Source of the DNA: Gnetum montanum
Taxonomy: Eukaryota; Streptophyta; Gnetopsida; Gnetales; Gnetaceae
Assembly: GCA_015680685.1 (NCBI GenBank)
Contig: MNCI01033419.1
Coordinates: forward strand, 63,343 to 127,342
Reading direction: 5' to 3'
Length of the DNA: 64,000 bases
Shown: positions 36,021 through 46,430 of the stretch, piece by piece
Numbering within the stretch: position 1 is the stretch's first letter
Layout: every line of letters begins with the position of its first letter
Notes under the pieces: model-generated
The model's database searches: none
Told to the model about the DNA's origin: nothing
The model's input: the letters and a program-made list of their open reading frames with translations, nothing else
Made by a program: the position numbers and the translations under genes

Positions 36021-38225
36021 ACATGTTACATATTATATACACTAATCCTTGGATGTGTTGTGACCATAGAGGGCATCAAATGGAAAGCACGCATAGGAAG
36101 GAGGACCATCATAGCCATGGGACAAACAACCATGAAGGGAAAGGGGCTAAGAATAGGTCCAATAACAATAAGCTACAAGACCTCTTAAGAAGGAGTCCAA
36201 AGTGGAATTTGTCTATCAAATTCTAGAACAAGTAGTAGTGATACAACAATCCCACCAGGATGAGGCAATAGCTTCACAAGAAAACATTTAGGTGATCTTG
36301 ATAGAAGCCTATCTTAAGTAGATCAAAACAAAGGAGGTTTAGAAAATGGTACTCCAAGAGTTGAATTTTGGCTCTTTCTTAGAGCAAGCACCTTAAGAAG
36401 TACAAGATCAACTAAAGACCTCTCCCATGTTGTCCATCATTACTTCCAACAAGGAATGGTACATGGGAGAGGCATTCTTATTCTAGAATAATAGGTAGGC
36501 CAATTCAACAGTCAAGATTAAGGACATTTCAATGTCCTACTTGGTGTAGGCCATTTCAGAGGCACTTAGGTTGCCAGAAACTAGGGCAAATCTTGCTAAG
36601 ATTCCAATATAGGTAAACCATAGCATCAAGAAAGAATCAATACAATGGTGTTTTGGCATTGATCATGAGGATTTTGGTGCACTCACATTGGCAGAGAAAA
36701 TCTACTACAAGCTTACTATATTTTACCTAAATCCAATGGTGAGGCCAAGCAAGATCACTACCTTCTCTGCCTATGTGTGTACCACTCTAAGTGGTAGATT
36801 ATTTGTCAACCTTCCATAGCTAATTTATTTTGAGATAGAAAAGCACTTTAATGAGAATGAATGTGGAAGGAAGAAAATCCCCCTTCCATGCCTAATCAAA
36901 AAACTATGTCAGAGGGGAGGAATAACCTATGATAAAAAATACAAAGTCTAACATGCACCATTCACTAAGTAGATAGAGACGATGAAGGCTACAGTCCTGG
37001 CAAAAATCATCCAAGAAGAGTAACAATAATCACCACCTCCACCATCCACTCAGCAAACAATGCTAGATATCACTACAAATTATCAATGGTTGCATAAACT
37101 CCAAGAATAAATCTTAAGTAAGCAAGATCAACAAGCAAGAATGAGTGGTGGTGATCCATCTATGTTTCAGCTAGCAATGAGTCACTTGAATGAAGTGGCT
37201 TAAATAGTTAGCTAGATGGAAGAATGTGAACCATTCTTTTCATCCCAAAGAATGTACTTGCCTACAAGATCGAATCCTAATGCTTGAGAGGTGACATTAT
37301 TCCTCTTGAAATAGTGGCAATTCCAAAAAATCTCTAGGAATGCCACTACTTTTTTAGTGTACTTGGAGGAGGGTGAGGGGACAATAGTTTTGGTGATGTA
37401 GCACTAGGGGTAGGAGACAATAGAGGAGGTGGTTGCTAATAGAATTGTCAAAATAATAAATGCACTTGTAGTGTCTATACAAAATTTATCTGCACTTAAA
37501 GATGTGTAGACATCTATAGAGATAGTAAGTGGCAATTTGAATGCATCACAACATGAACAATTGGTGGACTAACTAGTGGAAATTGGGAAACTAATTCTAG
37601 ATGTCTTCGACCTTTCAAACAACATAATTGTAACCCAGTTAGAGCTATTGGAAGCAAGGGTCAAGAACATCATTTTTGGAGGTGCAACTCGAAATAGCTC
37701 ATAGTCAAGAAAGAATCAATACAATTGGAGAAACAAGTGGCCAACTTGTACTTGTTGCATGAGGTAGAGTTTAAGCACCACAATGACACCAAGTAGAAGC
37801 TTGTAGTGGAAAACACAGAACTTGAGGTTCTCAAGGCAAAGTTCACTAATCAAAGATCAATTGTCAAGAAATTGGCCAAGAGGATGAACAATTACAAAGA
37901 GCTATAGAATGCACTTAGGAGGTTTGATATCAAATGTAAGCAATTCACTGCCTTGTTCATCAATGTGAAGGATTTGTTCCTAGTAATGCCCTATCCATAG
38001 GATAGCCCTATTCTAGCCCACATTGGTGATGCCATGTGGATTGTGAATGATCCCCAGAGTAAGGAGAAGAAGATGAAGACATTGTTGGATGCCTTTCACC
38101 TTCCACTAGAAGTGGTAGCTGCAGCAAGATAGCCAAAACCACCTCAAACACTGTGTGTGCCTAAAGTAAGAGAAGGTCCTTTGGAATTGTAGGAAAGTCC
38201 ATGGCCTAGGACTATTTAATCTTTT
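36021..38225 (+). pseudogene. Env-position ORF of element A (plant-transposon-protein-like domain plus helical tail)
   Basis: One plus-strand frame runs from about 36200 to 38150 with about 25 stops, most of them TAG. The N-terminal part reads EFVYQILEQVVVIQQSHQDE. Then IQWCFGIDHEDFGALTLAEK is followed by RPSKITTFSAYVCTTLSGRL, FVNLP-LIYFEIEKHF and LPCLIKKLCQRGGITYD (36640-36950). The last blocks follow the pattern P....s....a....G..inv..lI......FP.LI..lC...gv of the 'putative plant transposon protein' domain. The C-terminal half is Gln/Leu/Glu-rich (VKIINALVVSIQNLSALKDV near 37450) and ends VNDPQSKEKKMKTLLDAFH near 38050. It is homologous to 4890-7330. It lies between the 3' UTR and the 3' LTR, where Athila elements have env-like ORFs. 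Confidence 0.5.
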
Positions 38226-38433
38226 CAACCATCTTTACATCATCAAAGGATGTGTTCAATTTTGTTCAGTCATATTCTAGTGTTCAATTTTGTGTCATGA
38301 ATATTACAATTTTGTAACTAATGTAGATCCATACAACTAGGTTCTTATTTTGTTATGTTAGTTTTCTTATGTCATGTGTCAATCAATAATTCCATACCTT
38401 CCCAATGTTGTATAGAACTCTAGGATGTGATCC

Positions 38434-38725
38434 TGTTGATGGGTTTCGACTGATGTGACCCTATTGATGAAATCCCATTGACATATGATTTTCCATGTTG
38501 ACATATACCCATTGATGTGTCACCCTAGTAGGCCTATAAATACAACACCATAGCTATGTTAATAAAGGTTAGGATTTCAGTTGCTAGTAGAATTCTTACA
38601 GTTTGTTTTCGTAAGAGATAGAATAATTTTCTAAGTACCTGTAGTAGGAGTCAAGGAGTGTACAGATATTTATTTGAGCATCATTGTACCTAAGCACTAC
38701 AATGTGTGTAGTAATAAAGACTTAC
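38434..38725 (+). mobile_element. Truncated 3' LTR of element A
   Basis: Shares with 18125-18400 the blocks GGCCTATAAATACAACACC (TATA), TTTGTTTTCGTAAGAGATAG, and AATAATTTTCTAAGTACC. It stops right after GTAATAAAGACTTACC, at the polyadenylation word, where the PLE tail begins. The preceding bases CCATACCTTCCCAATGTTG match the sequence outside B's 3' LTR (44460-44480, reverse), which fixes the LTR start near 38434. Confidence 0.6.
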
Positions 38726-38913
38726 CACACACAAAGATTAATCTTTTAATTTTTTAGAGTACTTAAAATTTTGGGGTAGTTAAAATTTTAAGTATGATCT
38801 CATGCAGCTGAAGAAAAAATGGAAGAACAGAAAGATTGAAAGATAGAAGCAAATAGATCTAGAACAAAATCTAGAAAAAGCTCAAAACAAACATAAAAAG
38901 CAAAGCTGCTGCT

Positions 38914-38955
38914 ACATAAAATATTTTTAGGGAGTCTCACCCCTCTTTAGTATGT
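38914..38955 (-). ncRNA. Decayed hammerhead-ribozyme-like motif in the PLE 3' region
   Basis: The minus strand reads ACATA-CTAAAGA-GGGGTGAGACTCCC-TAAAA, then ATATTT and TATGT. It aligns base for base in length (42 nt) with the copies at 60228-60269 and 61099-61140. The core CTGATGA has become CTAAAGA and GAAA has become AAAA. The outer stem ACATA/TATGT is still perfect while the sister copy has ACACA/TGTGT, a covarying pair. Self-cleavage is unlikely now. Confidence 0.55.
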
Positions 38956-39089
38956 TTATAGTAGTAATGCTGAAATGTGCATTGAGAAACAAGTGCATGA
39001 TGAGGATATATAGTATCCCATCTTACAAAAAATTAATACTCCACTACTCTACTAGAATTAATGCAAGCCACACTCATTCTAGCTGAGAT

Positions 39090-41330
39090 GGGGGTGGGAC
39101 ATTGTACTTGAATCTACTTTTAACTAAGAAGAAATGAAGCTTTTTTTTGTTCCTCTACTAGGTGATTACATCTAAAATGACATTTCGGAGACTTGGATAT
39201 TTTTGGCAGAGCTAAGAAAGTAAAATATTTAGGAGAGTCCTTACATTTAAGGATTTAGTTGAAGGAAGAAAATCCAATTTGAAGATGAGAAGGGTTCATT
39301 TCTAGTACAAACATCATGGCATAGCCTTTTAAGAAGAGACCATCTAGAGGAGGTATCGACTAGGTCGAAGCAATGGACTAAGAAATGAGAAGTATATCCT
39401 CGAGCATGAAGTCACCTGCAGAGTTGAAGTTGAATTTGTTGTAGATCGCTGAGGGAATATTCCTTCATGAGGTATCATTTGAGCTCAGTAATAAGAAAGG
39501 CTTTCTTCTAATGGTGTGGGTGCTAAGAGGAGAAAGGGATGTATTAATAACCATTCAAGGGTTTTTAGTAACACTTTTTGGATAAAAGATCAGTGTTAAC
39601 AAAATTAGGACCCTTGAAGAAGGATACATCTAAAATATTAGTTCAAGTGTTGGATATTGAAGGAGTAATCTTGATGTTAGGATAGAATAAATTATACCAA
39701 TCAAGAAACTGGGAGAGGAAATCCTATGAACTGCTCCAAATGCCAAAGGCATCATCAATGTACCTTTTGTAATACAAAAGGTAATCAAAGCCTGGAGTAG
39801 AGAAAACTTGTTTCTCTAGATGACACAAAAATAGGCAAGCATAGACAATAGCAAAGTTGCTACCCATGGTAGTGCCTCAAATTTGTTTATAGAAGAGCCC
39901 ATTAAACTCCAAGAAATTTTCTTGAAGGATTAAAGAGGCAAGCTCCATGATGGAATTGATGTAAAATACCTATAAATCAAAAGGATTATCACAAAAGTAT
40001 GATTCAACCATATTTCAGAGAGTAATGAGACCATGATCTATGGGAATGCTGGGATAGAGAGATTCTACATCAAATGTGAAAAATAACACATTTTGAGGTA
40101 GAACTCTAGAGTGATGGTCATGAATCAAGGTTGAAGAGTCTAATATATGGTATGGTTGATAACATAGGATGGGGAAAAGTAGGTAATGGAGTAGGCGGGA
40201 GGCGGGTTCTAGAAAGTAACCTGAATATGAGTAGATAGGATGACCAACTAGAACAAGTTTATGAGTTTTAGAAATTAGGTAGAAAATACAAGGCTTACAA
40301 GCTAAGATTTTCAATAGGGAATCCTTACAAGTAGAAAAAAACCTAAGAAAAGTGGTTGATCATGGAGAAAATTTGACAACAAAGATATTCCCTTGGAATG
40401 TTGTCCATGTGCAGGTAGACATCTAGATCTAACAATTTTCTAATGGACTCTTGATAATACCAAGAGGAGTCAAGAACATAGATACCTAGATTTTTATTAG
40501 CTGAGTGAATCACAATGCTTTCATCTTTCTAGAGTTTATGAAGACGTCCAAGGAGGCATTGAGGAAAAAGTGGTCTTTGATGAAAATTTGAAGAAGCAAG
40601 TGCAACTTTGAGGGATGAGAGACAATCAAGAATAGATGTCTCAAGTTCAGATTACAGCTACTAATGGGTAGGTCCCACTTACTCCAAAGTTTTAACTTCA
40701 TTTTAGGAAGACGAATTGCTTCTAGGAAAGGTGAAGGAGAATGGCTTATCTCTTTTGGTTTGTCTTTGAAGAAGTTGCGTAACTAGAGAAATTTAGAGAA
40801 AGTAGTGAATTCATTGAGAACTATGTCATGATCCATGGGGAGAGGTTAAGGAATGAATTTAAGGCCAAATCCAAAAACTTTCATTTCATCAGAAGAAAGC
40901 GATCTAGATGAACATTTATGAATGGCAAAGTTAGAAATGTGATTTTCTACCTTGTGGACCATCTAACAGATGAAGAGAAGGCATGTGTAAGAGTTTTTAG
41001 AAATGGAAGGGAGCCAAAAGTTCAACCATGCATGGGAGGGTGATTTTTGAACTTTATTTTGAAGGAAGTCTAGGTTGGTGTTCTTAGCTATGGCACAGAT
41101 GGTGTAGAGTTGCATTTCTAACGATGGTGGCCTTGGCATAGTTCTGAGCTAGATGGCTTAGAGGCATTAGAGGTGGAGGTCTTCTTATTTAGTTGTTGGG
41201 AAGGCCTAGACCAAGAAAGGTTTTTTGTGAGTTGGGCGAGAGCTATTTATAGAAGAACTAGCTTGTTGTTGTCAGCATCCCTGTTGCTTGTGTTTCTGCT
41301 TTGTATTCTACTTCTTATGCTGCTTCTTTT
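39090..41330 (-). pseudogene. Penelope-like reverse transcriptase remnant
   Basis: Blocks in order on the minus strand: HISNFAIHKCSSRSLSSDEM then KVFGFGLKFIP (40850-40960) and EFTTFSKFL-LRNFFKDK (40765-40830), the region ahead of the RT core in PLEs. Next is KNLGIYVLDSSWYYQESIRK near 40430-40500, in another frame. The ORF at 40015-40314 has IFYLISKTHKLVLVGHPIYS, VLPQNVLFFTFDVESLYPSI and PIDHGL, the K.HK and F.T.DV.SLYpsIP boxes. After that come FLEFNGLFYKQI-GTTMGSN near 39890 and LLYYKRYIDDAFGIW (39735-39780), the catalytic YIDD box with both Asp intact. Then follow DVSFFKGPNFVNTDLLSKK and LHARGYTSHFL (39390). Function in life: target-primed reverse transcription. About 12 stops and two frameshifts; not functional. 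Confidence 0.8.
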
Positions 41331-41440
41331 TTTGTAGAAAGTGGTGAGGTTGAAAGCATAAGTACCCTAAAATTTTAAGTACCCTAAAATTTTAAGTACT
41401 CTAAAGTTTTAAAATTTTAAGTGCCCTAAAATTTTAAGTT

Positions 41441-41500
41441 TTTTCTTCAATCACACGAGATCATACTTAAAATTTTAAATTTTAAGTATCCTAAATCTTA
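41441..41500 (+). repeat. Inverted copy of the PLE 3' terminus upstream of the PLE
   Basis: TTTTTTCTTCAATCACACGA then GATCATACTTAAAATTTT is the plus-strand counterpart of the PLE end, which on the minus strand at 38790-38830 reads TTTTTTCTTCAGCTGCATGA then GATCATACTTAAAATTTT. Repeats of AGTACCCTAAAATTTTA fill 41360-41440. The PLE is thus flanked by inverted copies of its own end. Confidence 0.6.
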
Positions 41501-41510
41501 AATGTTAAAT

Positions 41511-41532
41511 CCTAAACCCTAAACCCTAAACC
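41511..41532 (+). repeat. Short telomere-like (CCCTAAA) repeat
   Basis: CCTAAACCCTAAACCCTAAACC without the last two bases forms three units of the plant telomere repeat, at the junction between the inverted PLE end and the next PLE 3'-end copy. The homologous place in the second copy (60846-60860) has only CCTAAACTC, so this may be a small local expansion. Confidence 0.6.
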
Positions 41533-41653
41533 ATATACTTCTTTGGCTTTGCCAAAAGATTTAATTTAATGATCGATCACATTCTTAAAAACTATTTGTA
41601 AGAAATGCGAGTACCACTTCCCACTCCCATCTTGGCCAGCACGAATGGGGCCC

Positions 41654-41785
41654 ATTCTACTTTTAGTTTTTTATGGGGTTACATTTTTATTTTTAGTTTT
41701 TTATGGGGTTACATTTCTATTTTTAGTTTCTTATGGGGTAATGTTTCTATTTTTAGTTTTTTATGGGGTTACATTTCTATTTTTA
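41654..41785 (+). repeat. 30-bp tandem repeat, four copies
   Basis: Unit TTTTTAGTTTTTTATGGGGT plus TACATTTCTA, four imperfect copies; paralogous copy 2 near 60980-61010 has one. The unit is a multiple of three, so it gives two open frames of 62-66 codons with a ten-residue repeat (FSFLWGYISI). This is a repeat artefact, not a gene. Confidence 0.85.
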
Positions 41786-41796
41786 GAGGTTAGGAC

Positions 41797-41801
41797 CCTA
41801 T
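41797..41801. repeat. Target site duplication of element C, left (CCTAT)
   Basis: CCTAT directly before TGATGAGCGG. Identical to the five bases after the other end of C. The paralogous unoccupied site at 61021-61040 reads GGGACCCTATAAATACATG, with a single CCTAT. Confidence 0.9.
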
Positions 41802-42096
41802 TGATGAGCGGTGAGGTACCCCTATGCTCAACCATACGAATATGAGCATTACGTGTGATCCAGTCGAACTCCAAGGACTAAGTGCTTATGCACCTTCATA
41901 GAACAAGGATGGGTTAGGTGATCATTGTCTTCCCAAGCTTACTCGTATGACACGATTGTATGGTTAAGTGTACTTGAGGTATATGATTTTTATGCTTTTT
42001 ATGTTTTATGTCTCGGTGCTAAAGAGGGAAGAAGTGAGTTAATTGAATAACTAATTTAAATTAACTAATCAACTAGGTCCTAACTAGTTTTAACAC
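41802..42096 (-). mobile_element. Partial 3' LTR of element C
   Basis: Matches 59338-59635 closely (TGATGAGCGGTGAGGTACCC at the start; AACTAATCAACTAGGTCCTA near the break). About 520 bases, the outer U3 and promoter side seen from the interior, are missing, together with the adjoining end of the 3' UTR. The deletion lies inside the element, since the outer end and its duplication are intact. Confidence 0.75.
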
Positions 42097-43149
42097 TAGC
42101 AACCAAGATATAGACTCATCATAAAACTAGAAATGAGGAGGAATGTGGAAAGCAATATGGAAAGAGAGGAGAGAATGGAATGAAGTTCCAAACTTAAGGT
42201 GGTGTAAAGTCCCTTGTGTAATATGTGGTTAAGGTGACTTAATAAAATTCTGTCCAAATCTAGATTCAACTATTCACATCCATTGACCTCGCATCAACAC
42301 ACTTGACCAACCCATCCTCTTGAAGTAACAAAAATGCATCCAAAGAGTCACCACCATTCCAATAAGAGAAAGATAAAGCAGTAGGAAGTGAGAAAGGGCC
42401 TTAGTTAGAGGAACCTTCAAGCATGGGTAACATATCTTTCTAGTGCCATAACTAGTGCTTGTAGTCCATGTTTTTTTATTATGTCTAAGGGGTGTGCTTT
42501 GAATTCTCACCAATTTTTTTTTGTGAGAACCACACTATGCAAAGGCTTAATTGATTTAGTCAACTTCGTAATATATTAGTCGATAGAAGAATGGTAGAGG
42601 ACATTATGAAAAACATCCAAGTACCCTAGAGAATAACTAACTCAAATGCATGGAATCCCCTTGAGGTCACACCCTTTTCCATCCATTTGAATCTTTCCTT
42701 GGTTAGAAGAGTACTAAGGAACCACTTCATTAATAAGTTTTCATAGAAAAGGGAGAATACATTTCCAAAACAAGGAAGATCATAAAGTTGCATGGATAAT
42801 TGGGTGACATGGACTCATTGCCTATTTTATCAAAAGAAACCATATCTTAGCATCAACATTTAAAGTCAAAGATAAAAACCAAACATTAGCAATCAACACT
42901 TATTACAATACAACCCACCATTGTAAGAACTTATTATGTGACGAATAAGAATAAATCAAACAAAGAAATAGTAAAAATGTTAATGATGGTGTAAAATAAA
43001 AATAAGTAAAGATGAACAATGTGTAAAACAAAAATGTGAAAAAAAAGGGTAAGGGAATTGAGGGCTTAGTATGGTTAGCATTGGTGGCCATCTCCCCCAT
43101 GATTGAATTGGAAGGAGGAGATCTGAAATAATAAGTAAGGTTTTCCACC
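42097..43149 (-). mobile_element. Element C 3' UTR
   Basis: Parallels the B 3' UTR (45305-46400): GAGAGAATGGAATGAAGTTC, CACTTGACCAACCCATCC, then AAGGGGTGTGCTTTGAATTC. The ORF at 42903-43178 straddles the integrase end and is the end of the coding frame only in part. No extra ORF of the kind found in A and F is present. Confidence 0.55.
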
Positions 43150-43619
43150 AATAGAGGTTCGGTTTGTTTTAGGCTCATGGAAGGGTTTGGTTTGTTGGAT
43201 GTTGACCAATAAATTCTTATTCAAGCTTTTAGATTTGTAGATCATCATGGCCCCTGAAGGAAAAGTTTTGTGAATGACATAAGGTCCTTCCTACAACATT
43301 TGAAATTTAGTTTGTTGTGGTACAAGTGTGGGATTCAAATAAAGAACCTTATCTCCTAGTTGGTATTTGACTTTTCTAATCCTTAGGTCATGAGATTGTT
43401 TGTTAAAGGCCTTGTGCAGTTCATTGGATGATAGGGCAGTTGGTCGATTCTCATCTAGCAAGTTAAGGTTCACTAACCATTATTTTTGTGCTAGATTAAG
43501 GTCAAGGTTAAGTTCACATGTTGTGGATAGTGTACAGAGCTTAGCTTGAATAGGAAGTGTTGGAATTTTACCGTACACTTACTCATAGGGAGAGTAGTTG
43601 ATAGGGAGTTTTCATGTGG
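43150..43619 (-). pseudogene. Element C integrase, C-terminal part
   Basis: The minus strand reads from the insertion point: [56 protein letters not shown], then EGPYVIHKTFPSGAMMIYK, the GPY box. It continues the frame that stops at 53525 on the other side of element B. This half is comparatively well kept, with a 60-codon open frame at 43291-43473. Confidence 0.7.
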
Positions 43620-43624
43620 AGTGG
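43620..43624. repeat. Target site duplication of element B, left (AGTGG)
   Basis: Read as CATGTGG-AGTGG-TGATGAG. The same five bases stand at 53520-53524 (CTCACCA-AGTGG-TATGCCC). Confidence 0.9.
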
Positions 43625-44418
43625 TGATGAGTGATGAGGTACCCCTACACTCAACCATATGAATATGAGCATTTTATGCATAATATGGTCGAATTCCAGG
43701 GCCTATGTGCTTACACACCTTAATGGAACACTCAGGGTTAATCAATCATTGTCTTCCCAAACTTACTTGTATTGTCACGGTTGTATGGTTAAGTAAGCTT
43801 AAGGTATATGATTTTTATAGCTTTTTTCTTTTTTTATGTCTTTTGCTAATAAAGGATAGGGAGAGAGAACTAAGTAGCTAACTTACATTAACTATTCATT
43901 AACTAGTTTCTAAATGTTCCCAACACCATTATCCATTCCCACTTGTTGTACACATCATGAACCAGTGCAACGCTCCTAGGATTACCAAACGCTAATCATT
44001 ACTGGGTTACCAAGCATTACATGCATGCTCGAAGTGGTCATACTGAGTGTATTTAACTAAGGGGGTTAAAGGTTGAGAGAGATATTAATTAACTAGGAAA
44101 GCATTAATTAATAATTAATTTCTAATTAACTTAATCTATATGCTACAAGGTTTATCATAAAGTTCATCTTTATTTCCATACACAAAATTGTGCTCAGGTA
44201 CAAATTGCTTGAATAAAGATCTGTTCACTCTATGACTTCTACAGCGGGCACATAGAAATAATTCTAACTCTAGAATAACAAAATTGCAAGAGTTTGGCTA
44301 AGGGTCTAAGTCTAACTACCTTGAACCAAGGGTGCTACCTCTTATTTATAGAAGATGAGGTAGGACGCGATATCGCGTGGTGGATGCGATATCGTGTATG
44401 CGATATTGCAGCTCATCA
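43625..44418 (-). mobile_element. 3' LTR of element B
   Basis: 794 bases, TGATGAGTGATGAGG...GCAGCTCATCA. On the minus strand the U3 carries CGATATCG-type palindromes (44367-44410) just upstream of a TATA box (the reverse of CTTATTTATAGAAG near 44341). ACCAAACGCTAATCATTACT and CATGCTCGAAGTGGTCATAC are blocks shared by all sister LTRs. Confidence 0.85.
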
Positions 44419-46430
44419 TACGCCCATGACTGAATGAAAACTCGTCCTCAAGTTCCTTACAAAATATTGGGAAGGTATGGGATTATTGACTTGAATAACA
44501 ACTAATTTTGAATGGGATGACATGTGAATAGATCATCATTACAATACATGACAACATTAGTGTTCATGATCATAAGAGTGAACACTATACACAATTGACA
44601 TCCAGCCTTATTTGGCAGCTGAGAGAGAAGAGAGAGAGAGAGAAAAGGAGAAGAAATGTTGCTACTAACACTAAGATTGCACCTTCTATCCATCCATAAC
44701 TACACCATCAATCTTGTTCCTTGCACAATTGTTCCAACACCAGTCCATCCTGAGTGTTTCCTCTAAGTCTAGTTCATTGCTATATGATTTCCATCTGCAC
44801 ACACAACACAGTCACATATGAGAATGGATAAGTAAATCACAATATAGTTGATACCTTGCCTCAGTGTAAGGTCCATTGGTTAAGTTGTGATATGGCCAAT
44901 ATAGATTCTAGAGATATAACACTGGTGACTACCCAAGGTGTAGGGGTTAGGAAAAATTAAAAAAATTGGACCAGGGCCTCCATGACTAAGAGTGATTCTC
45001 TGGTAGCAATAGAATGGAAAAAGATAAGGAATAATAAATATGGAGAAAAATAAACAACAACAATGCTGATAAAATGGATGTCAGAGGTGGGAATGAAACA
45101 ACAAAAAGTTGATTGTGGAAATGTTTAAGGGAAAGAAGTTAACTGATGCACCAAATAGGAATGCCAATGAGTCCTCCCCAAAGTAGGCTCATGCCATTTA
45201 TGCCTTGAAAAGCCCACATTCAAAGAGTCTGTAGGCTCTAAAAATGTCATTTGGGAGCAAGAGTTAAAGACTTAACCCCAAGAATTCACCAAAGAGAAAA
45301 CAATTCATCAACCAAAATATAGACTATTGATACAATCGATAATGAGGTGGAAAATGGAGAAAGAATGATGGGGAGAAGAGAATGGAATGGAGTCCCAAGA
45401 ATAAGGTGGTGTACAACCCCTTATGTATTTATGGTTAATGTGATTGATTAGATCTCATTCCAAATCTAGCCTCAAACAATCCACATCTAGTGACTTCACA
45501 TTAATACACTTGGCCAATCCATCCACTTGAAGTAACAAGAATGCTTCAGGCAAAGATTCACCACCATTCTGAGGAAACCAGAAAGGGAAAAGTAGGAAGT
45601 AAGAAAGGGCCTTATTTAGAGGGAACATGTTTGTTTAGTTCCATAACCAGTGCTTGTAGCCTAGATGATTATTTTGTCTAAGGGTTGTGCTTTGAATTCT
45701 CACTATTTTTTTTTTGTATGAGAACCACATCATGTAAAAACTTATTTTTATTGGCTTAGCTTCGCGATGATGGAACAATGTCAAAATGGTAAGGAAAACT
45801 AAAGAAGAAAACATCCAAACACCCAAGAGAATAGCCAAAGAAAATGCATCAAATCCCTTTGAAGTCACACCCTTTTCAGTCCTTGAGTCATTCCTTAGTT
45901 TGAGAAATGCCCAGTCACCAATTCGTTATTAGTTTTATTATTAAAGGGACTGTAGAGTTCCAAGCCAAGAGAGACCATAGAAATTCATGGATGCATGGAT
46001 GATGTGGACTCATTGCCTATTATATCAAAAGAACCATACCTTTGTATCAACATTATAACTCAAAGGTAAAAACCAAACATTAGCAATCAATAAAATACAG
46101 TTCATACCACCATCAGGAGCACTTATTAGGTGACAAATATAACAAAAAAAAACAAATAAAGAAAAAAACAAGAACAAGAATAAGAACAAAAGAAAAAACA
46201 AAAAAGAAAAAGACAAACAGTCATACAAAGAAATAAAAAACTATAAGAGATGTTGCAAAATAGAAATAAGAAAAGTTAAAGAAATTTGTAAAACAAAAAT
46301 GTGTAAAAAAAATTAAAAAGGAATTGAGGGTCTGAAATGGTTAGCAGAGGTGGCCCTCTCCCCCATGACTGAGTTGGAAGAAGGAGATTCAAAATAGTGA
46401 GCACGGTTATCCCTTCTCAGAGGTATTATG
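44419..46430 (-). mobile_element. Element B 3' UTR
   Basis: Non-coding 2 kb between integrase and the 3' LTR. Contains a (GA)n run near 44625-44645 and the family blocks quoted for A, C and F. An ORF at 46025-46228 is a Phe/Leu-rich product of A-rich DNA. The env-position ORF found in A and F is absent. Confidence 0.6.

Larger units (their letters stand above)
18125..38725 (+). mobile_element. Athila-like Ty3/gypsy element A (host of nested element E)
   Basis: Order on the plus strand: 5' LTR 18125-18939, primer site 18941-18958, gag from 19099, protease near 21530-22080, RT-RNase H 22240-23800, integrase 23940-25110 and 3' UTR. The 3' UTR is interrupted at 26099-34901 by element E, and the rest of it runs to about 36020. 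An extra ORF then lies at 36021-38225, and a 3' LTR starts near 38434 but is cut at about 38725. Continuity of the 3' UTR across E is seen by comparison with elements B and C. Every reading frame is broken. RT and integrase wording (FLDGYSGYNQI, WGI.IMGPI.P) and the tRNA-Asp-like primer site point to the Athila lineage. The U3 parts of the two LTRs are not closely alike, so the 3' LTR could belong to a related copy. Confidence 0.65.
38726..41440 (-). mobile_element. Penelope-like element (PLE)
   Basis: The minus strand encodes a single broken polymerase of the Penelope type (see the coding entry), followed by a 3' UTR with a hammerhead-like motif (38914-38955). It ends in a tail with CATGAGATCATACTTAAAAT and repeats of TTAAAATTTT...AAGTA (38740-38830). 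The same 3' end, on the plus strand and without coding sequence, recurs at 41441-41500, 60156-60435 and 60846-61490. PLEs often carry such direct or inverted terminal copies (pLTRs). The element abuts the truncated 3' LTR of A. No target duplication was recognised. No GIY-YIG endonuclease motif could be read after the RT. Confidence 0.75.
41533..41801 (+). mobile_element. PLE 3'-end copy 1, left part (split by element C)
   Basis: Matches 60850-61031: ATACTTCTTTGGCTTTGCCA, then GTACCACTTCCCACTCCCAT, and at the end AGGACCCTAT. It also aligns, more distantly, with the PLE 3' UTR (minus strand near 39090). The sequence breaks at CCCTAT because element C inserted here, and continues at 60156. Confidence 0.65.

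Noticed and set aside
36023-36226. His-rich 67-codon ORF at 36023-36226
   Set aside because: The conserved frame of the env-position ORF lies in a different phase and does not include this reading.
38726-39400. GIY-YIG endonuclease downstream of the PLE RT
   Set aside because: No GIY or YIG pair, nor the following Arg/Glu residues, could be read in any frame; absence may be real or due to decay.
41605-41845. Repeat protein with FSFLWGYISI units
   Set aside because: Produced by a 30-bp tandem repeat in PLE non-coding DNA; both overlapping frames are open and the paralogue at 60980 has a single unit.
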